Positions 31,704 to 39,833 of a stretch of 55,149 nt of DNA are shown in pieces. Origin of the DNA: Caulobacter endophyticus (GTDB lineage Bacteria > Pseudomonadota > Alphaproteobacteria > Caulobacterales > Caulobacteraceae); assembly GCF_029543245.1 (NCBI RefSeq), contig NZ_JARQWV010000030.1:1-55149 (forward strand), written 5' to 3'. A program made the translations under genes and the position numbers. The notes below the pieces were generated by a model that was not told the DNA's origin, did not search any database, and was given only the letters and a program-made list of their open reading frames with translations. Within the stretch, counting starts at the first letter, position 1; every line of letters begins with the position of its first letter.

Positions 31704-32972
31704 CTACGCCGCTTCCAGCAGCATCATCGTGCCCTGGCCGCCATCGGCGCAGATGCTGACGATGGCCTTCTCGCCCTTGCCGCGCGCCGCCAGTTCCTTG
31801 GTCGCCTGGCTGAGGATCCGCGCGCCGGTGGCGCCGAACGGGTGGCCCAGGGCGAGACTTCCGCCGGTGGGGTTCATCCGCTCGCGCGGGAAGGCGCCCA
31901 GGTCGGCCGTGACCCCGGCCCGCTCGGCCAGGAACTTTTTGCTCTCCCAGGCGGCGATGTGCGACAGCACCTGGGCCGCGAAGGCCTCGTGGATCTCCCA
32001 CAGACCGATGTCGCCGAGCGTCAGGCCGTTGCGCGCCAGCATGCGCGGCACGCCGTAGGCCGGGGCCATCAGGAGGCCCTCGTTCCTCAGGTCGATGGCG
32101 GTGACCTCGTAGTCGAGGATCTTCACGCGCGGCGTCCGCTCGGGCAGGCGAGCCAGGCCCCCCTCCGACGCCACCCAGACGCTGGCCGCGCCGTCGGTCA
32201 GGGGCGAGGAGTTGCCGGCCGTCAGCGTGCCCTGGCCGCTGGCCTTGTCGAAGGCCGGCTTCAGCTTGGCCAGCTTCTCCAGCGTGCTGTCCTTGCGCGG
32301 AATGGTGTCGCGGCGGGCCTCGCCGACCGGGATGACGAGATCGTCGAAGAAGCCATTCTCCCAGGCGCGCACGGCGTTCTGGTGGCTGGCGAAGGCGATG
32401 GCGTCCTGGTCGGCGCGCGCGAGGCCCCATTCCTTGGCGGTGATCTCGGTGTGCTCGCCCATGGAGAGGCCCGTGGTGCGGTTGGCCACCTTGGGGATGA
32501 ACAGCTTGGCGTCGGCCGCCTTGAAGGCGGAGAGCACCGCCAGCCGGCCCTTCAGGTCGCGGGCCTGCTGAAAGCGGCGGATCCAGTCAGACAGCCGCAC
32601 CGACAGGCCGATCTGCACCCGGCTCATGGCCTCGACGCCGCCGACCAAGGCCAGGTCCCGGCCGCGCCCGTCGATCATGCCGGCGGCTTCGAGCACGCCG
32701 GTCATGCTGGTCGAGCAGGCCATGACGGTGGAGAAGGCCGGGATGGTCGGGTCGGCCCCGGCGTCCAGCAGCACCTCGCGGGCGATGTTGCTCCAGGTGA
32801 GGTTGGGGATCACCGTGCCCCAGACCGCGAAGTCGGGCCGCGCGCCCTTGTCCAGCATGGCCTTCACCACGGGAACGGAAAGCGCGATGGCGTCATGGGC
32901 GGCCAGGGCCCCGTCGACCTTGGCGAAGGGCGAGCGCAGGCCGGCGGCGAGCCAGAGATTGGAAGCGGTCAT
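31704..32972 (-). CDS. Thiolase-family acetyl-CoA acyltransferase (FadI-like)
   Basis: This 422-aa thiolase probably cleaves 3-ketoacyl-CoA in beta-oxidation. The nucleophilic Cys is C86 in STVMACSTSMTG. The His motif is EIHEAFAAQ (FadI type, not the NEAFAAQ of PhaA). GGSLALGHPFGATGAR and the second Cys in SICADGGQGT complete the site. It is longer than PhaA by 31 residues, with an insert around residues 125-165, as in FadI/trifunctional-protein beta subunits. No fadJ partner is adjacent. It lies 77 bp upstream of... and on the same strand as none of its pathway genes, so it stands alone. Confidence 0.88.
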   Translation of the reverse strand: MTASNLWLAAGLRSPFAKVDGALAAHDAIALSVPVVKAMLDKGARPDFAVWGTVIPNLTWSNIAREVLLDAGADPTIPAFSTVMACSTSMTGVLEAAGMIDGRGRDLALVGGVEAMSRVQIGLSVRLSDWIRRFQQARDLKGRLAVLSAFKAADAKLFIPKVANRTTGLSMGEHTEITAKEWGLARADQDAIAFASHQNAVRAWENGFFDDLVIPVGEARRDTIPRKDSTLEKLAKLKPAFDKASGQGTLTAGNSSPLTDGAASVWVASEGGLARLPERTPRVKILDYEVTAIDLRNEGLLMAPAYGVPRMLARNGLTLGDIGLWEIHEAFAAQVLSHIAAWESKKFLAERAGVTADLGAFPRERMNPTGGSLALGHPFGATGARILSQATKELAARGKGEKAIVSICADGGQGTMMLLEAA

Positions 32973-33049
32973 GAACGGCGTCCGTAAGAGGGTCTGTTAC
33001 CGATAGATAGGCGGCCGGATGCGCGGATGCTTGTCGAAATCGGCCGCCC

Positions 33050-33706
33050 TCAGCCGTAGCGTTCTTCGCCCCACGGATCGCCGCGGTTGTGATAGCCGCG
33101 CTCCTCCCAGAAACCGGGCTGGTCGGCGGCCACGAACTCGATCCGCTTCAGCCACTTGGCGCTTTTCCAGAAATAGAGGTGCGGCACGACCAGCCGCACG
33201 GGCCCTCCGTGCTCGGCCGCGATCGGCGCGCCTTCCCAGCCGTGGGCCAGCAGCGCGCCCTCGTGGGCGAAGTCGTCGATGGCGAGATTGGTGGTGTAGC
33301 CGTCGTAGGAATGCAGCACCACGAACCGCGCCTCGTCCCTGGGGGCCACGGCCAGCACCACGTCGCGGGTCAGCACCCCGTCCCAGTGGTTGTCATAGCG
33401 CGACCAGGTGGTGACGCAGTGGATGTCGGACACCGGCGCGCTCTGCGGCTGGGCCAGCAGGGCTGAAAAGCTCCAGGTCGCGGGCCGTGACACCAGGCCG
33501 TCGATGCGCAGCCGCCAGTCCTCGCGGGAGACGTCGGGCTTGAGGCCCAGATCCAGCACCGGCCAGTCGCGGGTCAGGTGCTGTCCGGGCGGCAGGCGCT
33601 CGCTCTCCGGACGGCTCATCTCGCCGGTCAGGAACTTGCCCGAGCGCGCCCAGGCTTCCTTGCTGCGGGTCAGCTTGCTGTCTTGCGGCGGCTGGTCGTC
33701 GTCCAT
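33050..33706 (-). CDS. Sulfite-oxidase-like molybdopterin protein, cytoplasmic
   Basis: This 218-aa protein has only the oxidoreductase molybdopterin-binding domain of the sulfite oxidase fold. The molybdenum-ligating Cys is C97 in DIHCVTTWSRYDNHWDG, followed by LHSYDGYTTNL and GGPVRLVVPHLYFWKSAKW. It lacks the heme domain, the dimerisation domain and any Tat signal, so it is not a classical periplasmic sulfite oxidase or MsrP. Substrate unknown; family members of this short type are uncharacterised. It is the first molybdenum protein of the region that also holds the cofactor genes 7 kb downstream. Confidence 0.85.
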   Translation of the reverse strand: MDDDQPPQDSKLTRSKEAWARSGKFLTGEMSRPESERLPPGQHLTRDWPVLDLGLKPDVSREDWRLRIDGLVSRPATWSFSALLAQPQSAPVSDIHCVTTWSRYDNHWDGVLTRDVVLAVAPRDEARFVVLHSYDGYTTNLAIDDFAHEGALLAHGWEGAPIAAEHGGPVRLVVPHLYFWKSAKWLKRIEFVAADQPGFWEERGYHNRGDPWGEERYG

Positions 33707-33785
33707 CGGGACCTCCTGGCAAGGAGGCTAACGCGCGACGGCTCCAAGGCGCTTGTAGAAACGCCGCATCGCGAGATCCTCGCCC

Positions 33786-34211
33786 CTAGCGCATCTCGCC
33801 GAAGTCGACGTCGCGGCGGGCCGCCACGATGGTGACGATGAAGCCGGCCAGCACGTCCAGCAGCACCATCAGGGTGATCAGGAAGAACACCGAGGTGGCG
33901 AAGGCCGGCAGCAGCAACAGCTCCACCAGGCAGACGATGAACAGCACCATCGACAGCGAGTGGTTGACGATCGCCACCTTGCGGCTGGTCGTCGACTTCA
34001 GCAGCTCGACGAACAGCACGATCAGCGAGGCGCCCAGCAGCAGGTCGCCCCAGCTGACGATCCAGTCGACCCGCGAAGCCATGTGGATGCGAAACAGCTG
34101 CTCGCCGAACCGATAGCTGGCCGCGTCCGACGAAAACCCGCCGCCGACCGTCAGGGCCAGCAGGTTGTAGATCAGCACCGGCAGGGCCAGCAGCGGAAAG
34201 GCGGCGAACAT
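33786..34211 (-). CDS. Small membrane protein, four helices
   Basis: This 141-aa protein has four predicted transmembrane segments: about 2-22, 52-70, 82-102 and 105-127. Between the first two lies the polar stretch FSSDAASYRFGEQLFRIH. The end is charged (RRDVDFGEMR). I do not recognise the family. Codon use looks like that of its neighbours. It lies 79 bp upstream of the molybdopterin protein on the same strand and could be co-transcribed with it as a membrane partner, but this is only inferred from position. Confidence 0.75.
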   Translation of the reverse strand: MFAAFPLLALPVLIYNLLALTVGGGFSSDAASYRFGEQLFRIHMASRVDWIVSWGDLLLGASLIVLFVELLKSTTSRKVAIVNHSLSMVLFIVCLVELLLLPAFATSVFFLITLMVLLDVLAGFIVTIVAARRDVDFGEMR

Positions 34212-34288
34212 TGCGGTGAATTCCCCCGAAGTCGGCTTTCAGGGTTAACCGGTTTTGCCAGGCGGGTGAAGCGGGGGCCGCCCCGAAC

Positions 34289-34452
34289 TTCCCCTCTTCC
34301 ATAGGGAGAGGGAGGGGCCCGCCGCGAAGCGGTGGGAGGGTGAGGGGTTTCACCGTTGCCGGTAAACCCACGCCCTGTCAGATCCCAAAGACCGAGCCCC
34401 GTCCGGCGAGACTGTAACCTCTCACCCTCCCTCTCTCAAAGAGAGAGGGATC
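34289..34452. repeat. Family C paired hairpin repeat
   Basis: The left half has CCCTCTTCCATAGGGAGAGGG followed by a GCCGCGAAGCGGTGGGAGGGTGAGGGG stretch in parts (20 bases or fewer each are shared with 1494-1551). The right half ends CCTCTCTCAAAGAGAGAGGG at about 34431-34450. Unlike the copy at 1494-1835 it holds no nested D element, so the two halves are only about 60 bases apart. Confidence 0.75.
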
Positions 34453-34457
34453 AAATG

Positions 34458-35198
34458 CTAGGCCTCGTCGACGCCCTGCGGGTTGCGGGCGCGCGACTGC
34501 AGCCACATCACGCCGAACAGGTCGCTGACCGAAGCCTTCAGGCGGCCGAAGTTGGTATATTTCGACACGCCCGTTTCGCGGTGACGGTGGTTCACCGGCT
34601 GGAAGGCGATCTCGTAGCCCTCGCGCAGCATCAGCGCGGGGATGTAGCGGTGGATGTGATCGAAGTAGGGCAGCCGCAGGAAGGCCTCGCGGCGGAAGGC
34701 CTTCAGGCCGCAGCCGGTGTCGTTGGCGGTGTCCTTCAGGAGGCGCTTGCGCACGCCGTTGCCGAACTTGGAGGCGAAGCGCTTGGCGTTGCTGTCCTGG
34801 CGCTTGACCCGCTCGCCGCCGACCAAAGCCAGCTCGGCGGGCGCGGCCTGCAGCGCCTTGGCCAGGCGCGGGGCGTCGGCGGGGTCGTTCTGGCCGTCGC
34901 CGTCCATGGTCACCACGATCGGCGCGCGGGCGGCCAGGATGCCGCTGCGGATCGAGCGGCTCTGGCCCGAGTTCTTGCGATGGCCCAGCACGCGCAGTTG
35001 CGGGATCTCGGCCTTGAGGGCGGTCAGCAGGGCCTTGGTGTCGTCGCGGCTGGCGTCGTCCACGAAGATCATCTCGTAGGACTCGCCGGCGAAGGCGGCG
35101 GCGATCTCGCGCGCCAGGGCCGGCGCGGCCCCGCCTTCGTCGAACACGGGCACGACGACGGAGAAATCGGGGATCGCGGCGAAATTATCGGATGTCAT
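34458..35198 (-). CDS. Family 2 glycosyltransferase, polyprenyl-phosphate sugar type
   Basis: This 246-aa GT-A enzyme resembles DPM1/ArnC-type transferases that load a sugar onto a polyprenyl phosphate at the inner membrane. Motifs: SVVVPVFDEGG, FVDDASRDDT, the DxD in TMDGDGQNDP, GCGLKAFRREAF and RHRETGVSKYTNFGR. It lacks C-terminal transmembrane helices. The ATG at 35198 was chosen since the frame upstream of it is not protein-like. It is divergent (55 bp) from an ArnT-like GT39, which would use such a lipid-linked sugar; a joint role in lipid A or envelope glycosylation is inferred. Confidence 0.88.
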   Translation of the reverse strand: MTSDNFAAIPDFSVVVPVFDEGGAAPALAREIAAAFAGESYEMIFVDDASRDDTKALLTALKAEIPQLRVLGHRKNSGQSRSIRSGILAARAPIVVTMDGDGQNDPADAPRLAKALQAAPAELALVGGERVKRQDSNAKRFASKFGNGVRKRLLKDTANDTGCGLKAFRREAFLRLPYFDHIHRYIPALMLREGYEIAFQPVNHRHRETGVSKYTNFGRLKASVSDLFGVMWLQSRARNPQGVDEA

Positions 35199-35253
35199 GG
35201 CCGCTTTTACCGCAAATCTCGCGCCATGAAAGGATCGTGCTATTCCAGCACGC

Positions 35254-37014
35254 ATGAGCGCGAACACCAGCCCCGCCCCTACCCTGGAATCCCGTCTCGA
35301 CGCCTGGTCACGCGGCTGGCGCGCGCCCGTGTTCGCCGCCCTGGTGGCGCTGATCGCCGGCCTGCCCGGCCTGTTCGCCATGCCGCCGCTCGACCGCGAC
35401 GAGTCCCGCTTCGCCCAGGCCACGGCCCAGATGCTGGAGACGGGCGACTATGTGAACATCAAGCTGCAGGACCAGCCGCGCAACAAGAAGCCCGTCGGTA
35501 TCCACTGGCTGCAGGCAGTGGCGGTCGAGGCCGTCTCGGCGCCGGAAGACCGGGGCATCTGGGCCTACCGCATCCCGTCGCTGCTGGGCGCCATGCTGGC
35601 CGCCGCCGCCTGCGCCTGGGGGGCCGCGGCCTTCTTCGGCCCGCGCGAAAGCCTGCTGTCGGGCGCGATCCTGGGCGCCACCTTCCTGCTGTCGACCGAG
35701 GCCTTCATCGCCAAGACCGACGCGGCGTTGTGCGGCTTTACGACCTTGGCCATGGCCGGCCTGGCGCGGATCTACGCGGCGGGCCTGGCGGGCGAGAAGG
35801 CCGGCAAGGGGCCAAAGCTGGCCTTCTGGATCGGCATGGCCATGGCCGCCCTGATCAAGGGCCCGGTCGGCCTGCTGGTCGCGATCCTCGCCATCCTCGC
35901 CCTGTGGGCCTGGGACCGGAAGATCGGCTGGCTCAAGCAGCTGGGCTGGAGCTGGGGCCTGATCTTGTTCGCCGCCATCGTCCTGCCCTGGGCGACCATG
36001 ATCACCATCGCCACCGACGGCGCCTTCTGGGGCGCGGCGGTGGGCGGGGACCTGGCCCCCAAGCTGGCCGGCGGCCACGAGAGCCACAGCGGCCCGTTCG
36101 GCTACTACGCCCTGCTCTCGCCGCTGCTGCTGTTCCCGGTGACCCTGCTGCTGCCGGCCGCCCTCGTCCTGGCCTGGACCGGCCGCAAGGAGCCGGGCGT
36201 GCGCTTCGCCCTCTGCTGGCTGATCCCGACCTGGCTGATGTTCGAGATCCTGCCGACCAAGCTGGCCCACTACACCCTGCCCTCGTTCGGGGCCCTGGCC
36301 ATGCTGATGGCCGCCGCCCTGCGCGCGCCCCTGGGCCTTGTGCCGCGCATCATCGGCACGGCCCTGCTGGCCCTGGCCGGCGTCGCCTTCGCCGCCGTCT
36401 GCATCGTCGCCTGGAAGACCTACGCCGCGCCCTCGGCCCTGCCGCTGGCCATCCTTTCGGCCCTGCTGTTCGTGGCGGCCGCCGTCGCCGGCGGCTGGCT
36501 GATCCTGCGCAAGCAGGCCGCCAAGGCCCTGGTCACCGCCGGAGTGCTGGGCATCCTGGCGCACGGGACCATGGCCGGCCTGCTGGCGCCGCGCCTCGAC
36601 TCGCTGTGGCTGTCCAAGCGCCTGGCCCGTGCGCTGGAGGCCACGGACCTAGCCCCCCGCGCCGGCGCGCCCGGCCCGGTGGCGGTGACCGGCTATTCCG
36701 AGCCCAGCATGGTCTTCCAGCTGGGCACCACCACCCAGCTCACCGACGCGGAAGGCGCCGCCGACGCGGTGGACGAAGGCCGCCCAGCCGTGGTCGAGGG
36801 CCGTGAGGACGAGAAGTTCCGCGCCGCCCTGGCCGCCCTGGGTCACGCCCCGCGCCAGGCCGGCGAGATCAAGGGCCTGAACTATTCCGACGGCGACGAC
36901 GAGGTGCTGCGCATCTATCGCGGCGAGCCCCGCCGCCACGAGGCCGTCGAAGCCCCCGACGCTGTAGACGGCGCCGAGGCCACCGCTCCCGTCGCCGAGG
37001 AGGCCCCGCGATGA
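35254..37014 (+). CDS. ArnT-like family 39 glycosyltransferase
   Basis: This 586-aa polytopic membrane enzyme belongs to the GT-C/GT39 group, which transfers a sugar from a polyprenyl phosphate to a periplasmic acceptor such as lipid A. The first periplasmic loop holds the family acidic motif PPLDRDESRFAQA. NIKLQDQPRNKKPVGIHWLQ is also characteristic of ArnT/YfhO-like members. About eleven transmembrane helices fill residues 25-430; the rest is a soluble tail, ending in an acidic linker. The stop overlaps the ATG of the HMG-CoA lyase gene (ATGA), although the products have no evident link. Confidence 0.87.
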   Translation: MSANTSPAPTLESRLDAWSRGWRAPVFAALVALIAGLPGLFAMPPLDRDESRFAQATAQMLETGDYVNIKLQDQPRNKKPVGIHWLQAVAVEAVSAPEDRGIWAYRIPSLLGAMLAAAACAWGAAAFFGPRESLLSGAILGATFLLSTEAFIAKTDAALCGFTTLAMAGLARIYAAGLAGEKAGKGPKLAFWIGMAMAALIKGPVGLLVAILAILALWAWDRKIGWLKQLGWSWGLILFAAIVLPWATMITIATDGAFWGAAVGGDLAPKLAGGHESHSGPFGYYALLSPLLLFPVTLLLPAALVLAWTGRKEPGVRFALCWLIPTWLMFEILPTKLAHYTLPSFGALAMLMAAALRAPLGLVPRIIGTALLALAGVAFAAVCIVAWKTYAAPSALPLAILSALLFVAAAVAGGWLILRKQAAKALVTAGVLGILAHGTMAGLLAPRLDSLWLSKRLARALEATDLAPRAGAPGPVAVTGYSEPSMVFQLGTTTQLTDAEGAADAVDEGRPAVVEGREDEKFRAALAALGHAPRQAGEIKGLNYSDGDDEVLRIYRGEPRRHEAVEAPDAVDGAEATAPVAEEAPR

Positions 37015-37916
37015 GCCGCTTCATCGAGATCGTCGAGGTCGGCCCGCGCGACGGCCTGCAGAACGAAAAGTCGATCCTGACCATCGAGGAAAAGCTCGAC
37101 CTGATCCGCCGCCTGGAAGCCGCCGGCGCCCGCCGCACCGAGGTCGTGTCGTTCGTGAACCCCAACCGCGTGCCGCAGATGGCCGGGGCGGAAGAGATCA
37201 TGGACGCCCTGGGCGGCCCCGATCCCAAACGCTCGCGCATCGGCCTGGTGCTCAACATGCGCGGCTGGGAGCGCTGCGTGTCGACCGGCTGCGACGAGGC
37301 CAATGTGGTGGTCTGCGCCTCGGACGGCTTCGGCGTGAAGAACCAGGGCGCGACGGTCAACCAGCAGCTCGACACACTGGCCGCCATCGTCGAGCGCCAG
37401 GCCATCGACGGCGGCCCGCCGATCACCGCCACCATCTCGGTGGCCTTCGGCTGTCCGTTCGACGGCGAGATCAGCGAGGACCAGGTCGTGGCCATCGCCC
37501 GCGAGGCGGCCGCCATGAACGTGCCCGAGATCGCCATCGCCGACACCATCGGCGTCGCCGACCCGTGGACCGTCCGCAAGCGCATCGAAGCCGTCCGCGC
37601 CGCCGCGCCGGACGCCCGCCTGCGCATGCACTTCCACGACACCCGCAACACGGGCCTGGCCAACGCCTTCGCCAGCGTCGAGGCCGGGGTCGACGTGCTC
37701 GACGCCTCGGTCGGCGGCCTGGGCGGCTGCCCCTTCGCCCCGGCGGCCACCGGCAACATCGGCACCGAGGATCTGGTCTACATGCTGGAGCGGGCCGGTT
37801 TCGAGACCGGCTACGACCTGGACGCCCTGATCACCATCGGCCGCGATATCAGCCAGCGCCTGGGCAAGGCCCCGGCGTCGTCGCTGGCGCGCGCGGGCGG
37901 GTTTCCGGCCAAATAG
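37011..37916 (+). CDS. Hydroxymethylglutaryl-CoA lyase
   Basis: This 301-aa TIM-barrel lyase splits HMG-CoA to acetyl-CoA and acetoacetate in leucine breakdown. The N-terminus IVEVGPRDGLQNEKSIL carries the metal-site Arg-Asp of the family. HFHDTRNTGLANAF holds the HxH/Asp site, and VGGLGGCPFAPAATGN contains the active-site Cys of HMG-CoA lyases. Isopropylmalate and homocitrate synthases lack this last motif, which makes the assignment firm. Translation is coupled to the GT39 gene. A family A repeat starts right at the stop. Confidence 0.93.
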   Translation: MSRFIEIVEVGPRDGLQNEKSILTIEEKLDLIRRLEAAGARRTEVVSFVNPNRVPQMAGAEEIMDALGGPDPKRSRIGLVLNMRGWERCVSTGCDEANVVVCASDGFGVKNQGATVNQQLDTLAAIVERQAIDGGPPITATISVAFGCPFDGEISEDQVVAIAREAAAMNVPEIAIADTIGVADPWTVRKRIEAVRAAAPDARLRMHFHDTRNTGLANAFASVEAGVDVLDASVGGLGGCPFAPAATGNIGTEDLVYMLERAGFETGYDLDALITIGRDISQRLGKAPASSLARAGGFPAK

Positions 37917-38081
37917 CCCTCTCCCCTTGCGGGAGAGGGTGGCCCCACGGAGTGGGGTCGGGTGAGGGGTCGCGCGAACAGAAACGCCGCGACAGCCGAT
38001 CAGCCGCCGCGGCGTTGGATTTCTGAGAGACCCCTCATCCGTCGGCTATCGCCGACACCTTCTCCCGCAAGGGGAGAAGGA
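37917..38081. repeat. Family A paired hairpin repeat, copy 2
   Basis: It has the same architecture as at 21286-21451: CTCCCCTTGCGGGAGAGGG on the left, and CTCCCGCAAGGGGAGAAGG at the right end, with about 50 unique bases between. It sits between two convergent genes, and its right edge nearly touches the stop codon of the cytidylyltransferase gene. Confidence 0.85.
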
Positions 38082-38083
38082 AA

Positions 38084-38788
38084 CTACGCCGCGAACCGGC
38101 CGAGATCCTGCTTGCTCTCCACCAGGTCCAGCACGTCCCCCATGCGGAAGCCGGGATCGACGGGGTGCAGGGCGTCGTAGATCGAGCGGGCGAAGGCCAG
38201 GTCGGCCGGGGTCTTCACGCGCCAGTCGAGGCTGGACCAGTCGCGCACGGCCCGCAGGTGGGCGTGACGGAAGCGGCCGGGCTGGGTGCGGATGGCGGCG
38301 GTGGGCGAGATGCGGGCCAGCGGGTCGCGCTCCTCGGCGGCGGCGGTGCGCAGGGCCTGGGCCGAGATCACCTCGACCTCCAGGCCGGCCGGATAGGTGC
38401 GGTAGACGCGGTTGGAGGCGTAGTCGGCGCTGGTAGCCAGCGCCAGCTTGACGGTCTGGTCAATCAGGCCCGGGTCGACGAACGGCGCATCGCCCTTCAG
38501 GCGTACGATGTGGCTGACCGGGCCGGCGGCCTCGGCGCAGCGGGCGATGCGGTCGAGGATGTCGGCGCCGGCGCCGCGATGGACGGTGACGCCGCGCGAC
38601 ACCAGGAACCCGGCCAGCGCGTCGTCGGCCGGCTGGTCGCTGGTGGCCACGATGATCTTGTTGAGGGTCGAGGCCTGCCGGATCCGCTCCAGCTGGCGCA
38701 GGATCATCGGCTGTCCCTGGAGGGTGGCCATCGCCTTGCCGGGCAGACGACTGGAGCCCATGCGGGCCTGCAGGACAGCGAGGATCAT
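38084..38788 (-). CDS. SpsF-type cytidylyltransferase family protein
   Basis: This 234-aa nucleotidyltransferase resembles SpsF and CMP-sugar synthetases used in polysaccharide or flagellin sugar pathways. The P-loop-like N-terminus is LAVLQARMGSSRLPGKAM. KIIVATSDQPADDALAGF and IVRLKGDAPFVDPGLID, with its metal-binding Asp, follow. ASNRVYRTYPAGLEVEV is also family-typical. The product is probably a nucleotide-activated sugar. It lies 69 bp downstream of an aldo/keto-reductase-like gene on the same strand, an arrangement seen in surface-sugar loci. Confidence 0.85.
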   Translation of the reverse strand: MILAVLQARMGSSRLPGKAMATLQGQPMILRQLERIRQASTLNKIIVATSDQPADDALAGFLVSRGVTVHRGAGADILDRIARCAEAAGPVSHIVRLKGDAPFVDPGLIDQTVKLALATSADYASNRVYRTYPAGLEVEVISAQALRTAAAEERDPLARISPTAAIRTQPGRFRHAHLRAVRDWSSLDWRVKTPADLAFARSIYDALHPVDPGFRMGDVLDLVESKQDLGRFAA

Positions 38789-38857
38789 GGCGTTGCCTCC
38801 CTTCGAGGCGTTCAGCAGGTTCTTTTCTGAACCTTGAGCTTCGAGTCGGGTCCGCCG

Positions 38858-39733
38858 CTAGGCGACCCAACGTCGCGGGTCGAGCGCCACCGGATCGTCG
38901 ATGGCCATCTCGTCCCAGTCCAGGTCCGGCGGCGGGCTCGAGGCGGCGGCGACGACGGCCGACAGTTCGGCGGCCGAAGTCACCCCGACGATCACGGCCG
39001 AGGCTTCGGGGCGCGACAGGGCGAAGCCGAGCGCGGCCTGCAACGGATCCGAGCGGCCTTCGGCGATCATGCGGCGCACGCGCGACAGGCGGCCCGAGGC
39101 CCCCTTCAGCTGGGCCGGCACGCGGTCTGGCGGCAGGAAGAGGAGGCCGTTGAGGAAGATCGAGCGCAGCTGCACCTCGACGCCCATGCCGGCGATGCGT
39201 TGCAGCGAGCCGTCGGCCAGCAGGCGCTGGTCGAGCAGGCTGGCGGGCGCCTGGATGATGTCGGGCTTGAAGCGGCGGGCCACGCCGACCGGATCGTCGG
39301 TGGCGTGGGCGGAAATGCCGATGTTGCGGAACAGGCCCTGCTCGCGCAGGCGGTGCAGGCGGTCCCACATGGCCGGGCCATGGGCGCCGAACAGTTCCGA
39401 CGGCGATTGAACGACGATGGTGTCGGCGCGCTCCAGGCCCATGCGGCGCAGCGAGGCGCGGGCCTCGGCCTCGACGAAGTCGGGGCCACGGTCGGCGCGC
39501 GCGGCGGCCAGGGTCACCCGGCACGAGACCGGACGCGGGATCAGGTCGCCGAGCACGGATTCCGAGCGGCCGTACACGCCCGAGACGTCCAGCACCGACA
39601 GGCGGGCCCGGGCGGCGATGTTGAGGATGTCACGCGCCTCGATCTCGGGGGAGCGCGAACGCGGCGACGCGTTCATGCCGTCCAGTCCGAACTGGGCGGC
39701 GGCAAGACCGAGCTTGGAGACGGTGAGCGACAT
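38858..39733 (-). CDS. Aldo/keto reductase-like protein lacking catalytic Lys and His
   Basis: This 291-aa protein has the aldo/keto reductase TIM-barrel layout: LGLAAAQFGLDG, LDVSGVYGRSESVLG, GLFRNIGISAHA, SAVIVGVTSAAEL. Of the catalytic tetrad, D49 and Y54 are present, but the strand that should carry Lys reads CRVTLAAARA (70-80) and the usual His position reads VVQSP (Q109). Such changes would abolish normal hydride-transfer catalysis. The start at 39733 (MSLTVSKLGL) is chosen over an upstream extension that runs through xdhC in antisense. It is likely co-transcribed with the SpsF-like gene. Other sugar-pathway roles remain possible. Confidence 0.82.
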   Translation of the reverse strand: MSLTVSKLGLAAAQFGLDGMNASPRSRSPEIEARDILNIAARARLSVLDVSGVYGRSESVLGDLIPRPVSCRVTLAAARADRGPDFVEAEARASLRRMGLERADTIVVQSPSELFGAHGPAMWDRLHRLREQGLFRNIGISAHATDDPVGVARRFKPDIIQAPASLLDQRLLADGSLQRIAGMGVEVQLRSIFLNGLLFLPPDRVPAQLKGASGRLSRVRRMIAEGRSDPLQAALGFALSRPEASAVIVGVTSAAELSAVVAAASSPPPDLDWDEMAIDDPVALDPRRWVA

Positions 39734-39833
39734 GAACTTCCGCGTCGGATGAAGCACCAATGTCGGAGAGCCTACGCGCCAAGGTTTGAAGAAGGCGTTT
39801 CTGGAACCTTGCCGAGGGGTTAAGATCGGCCCG

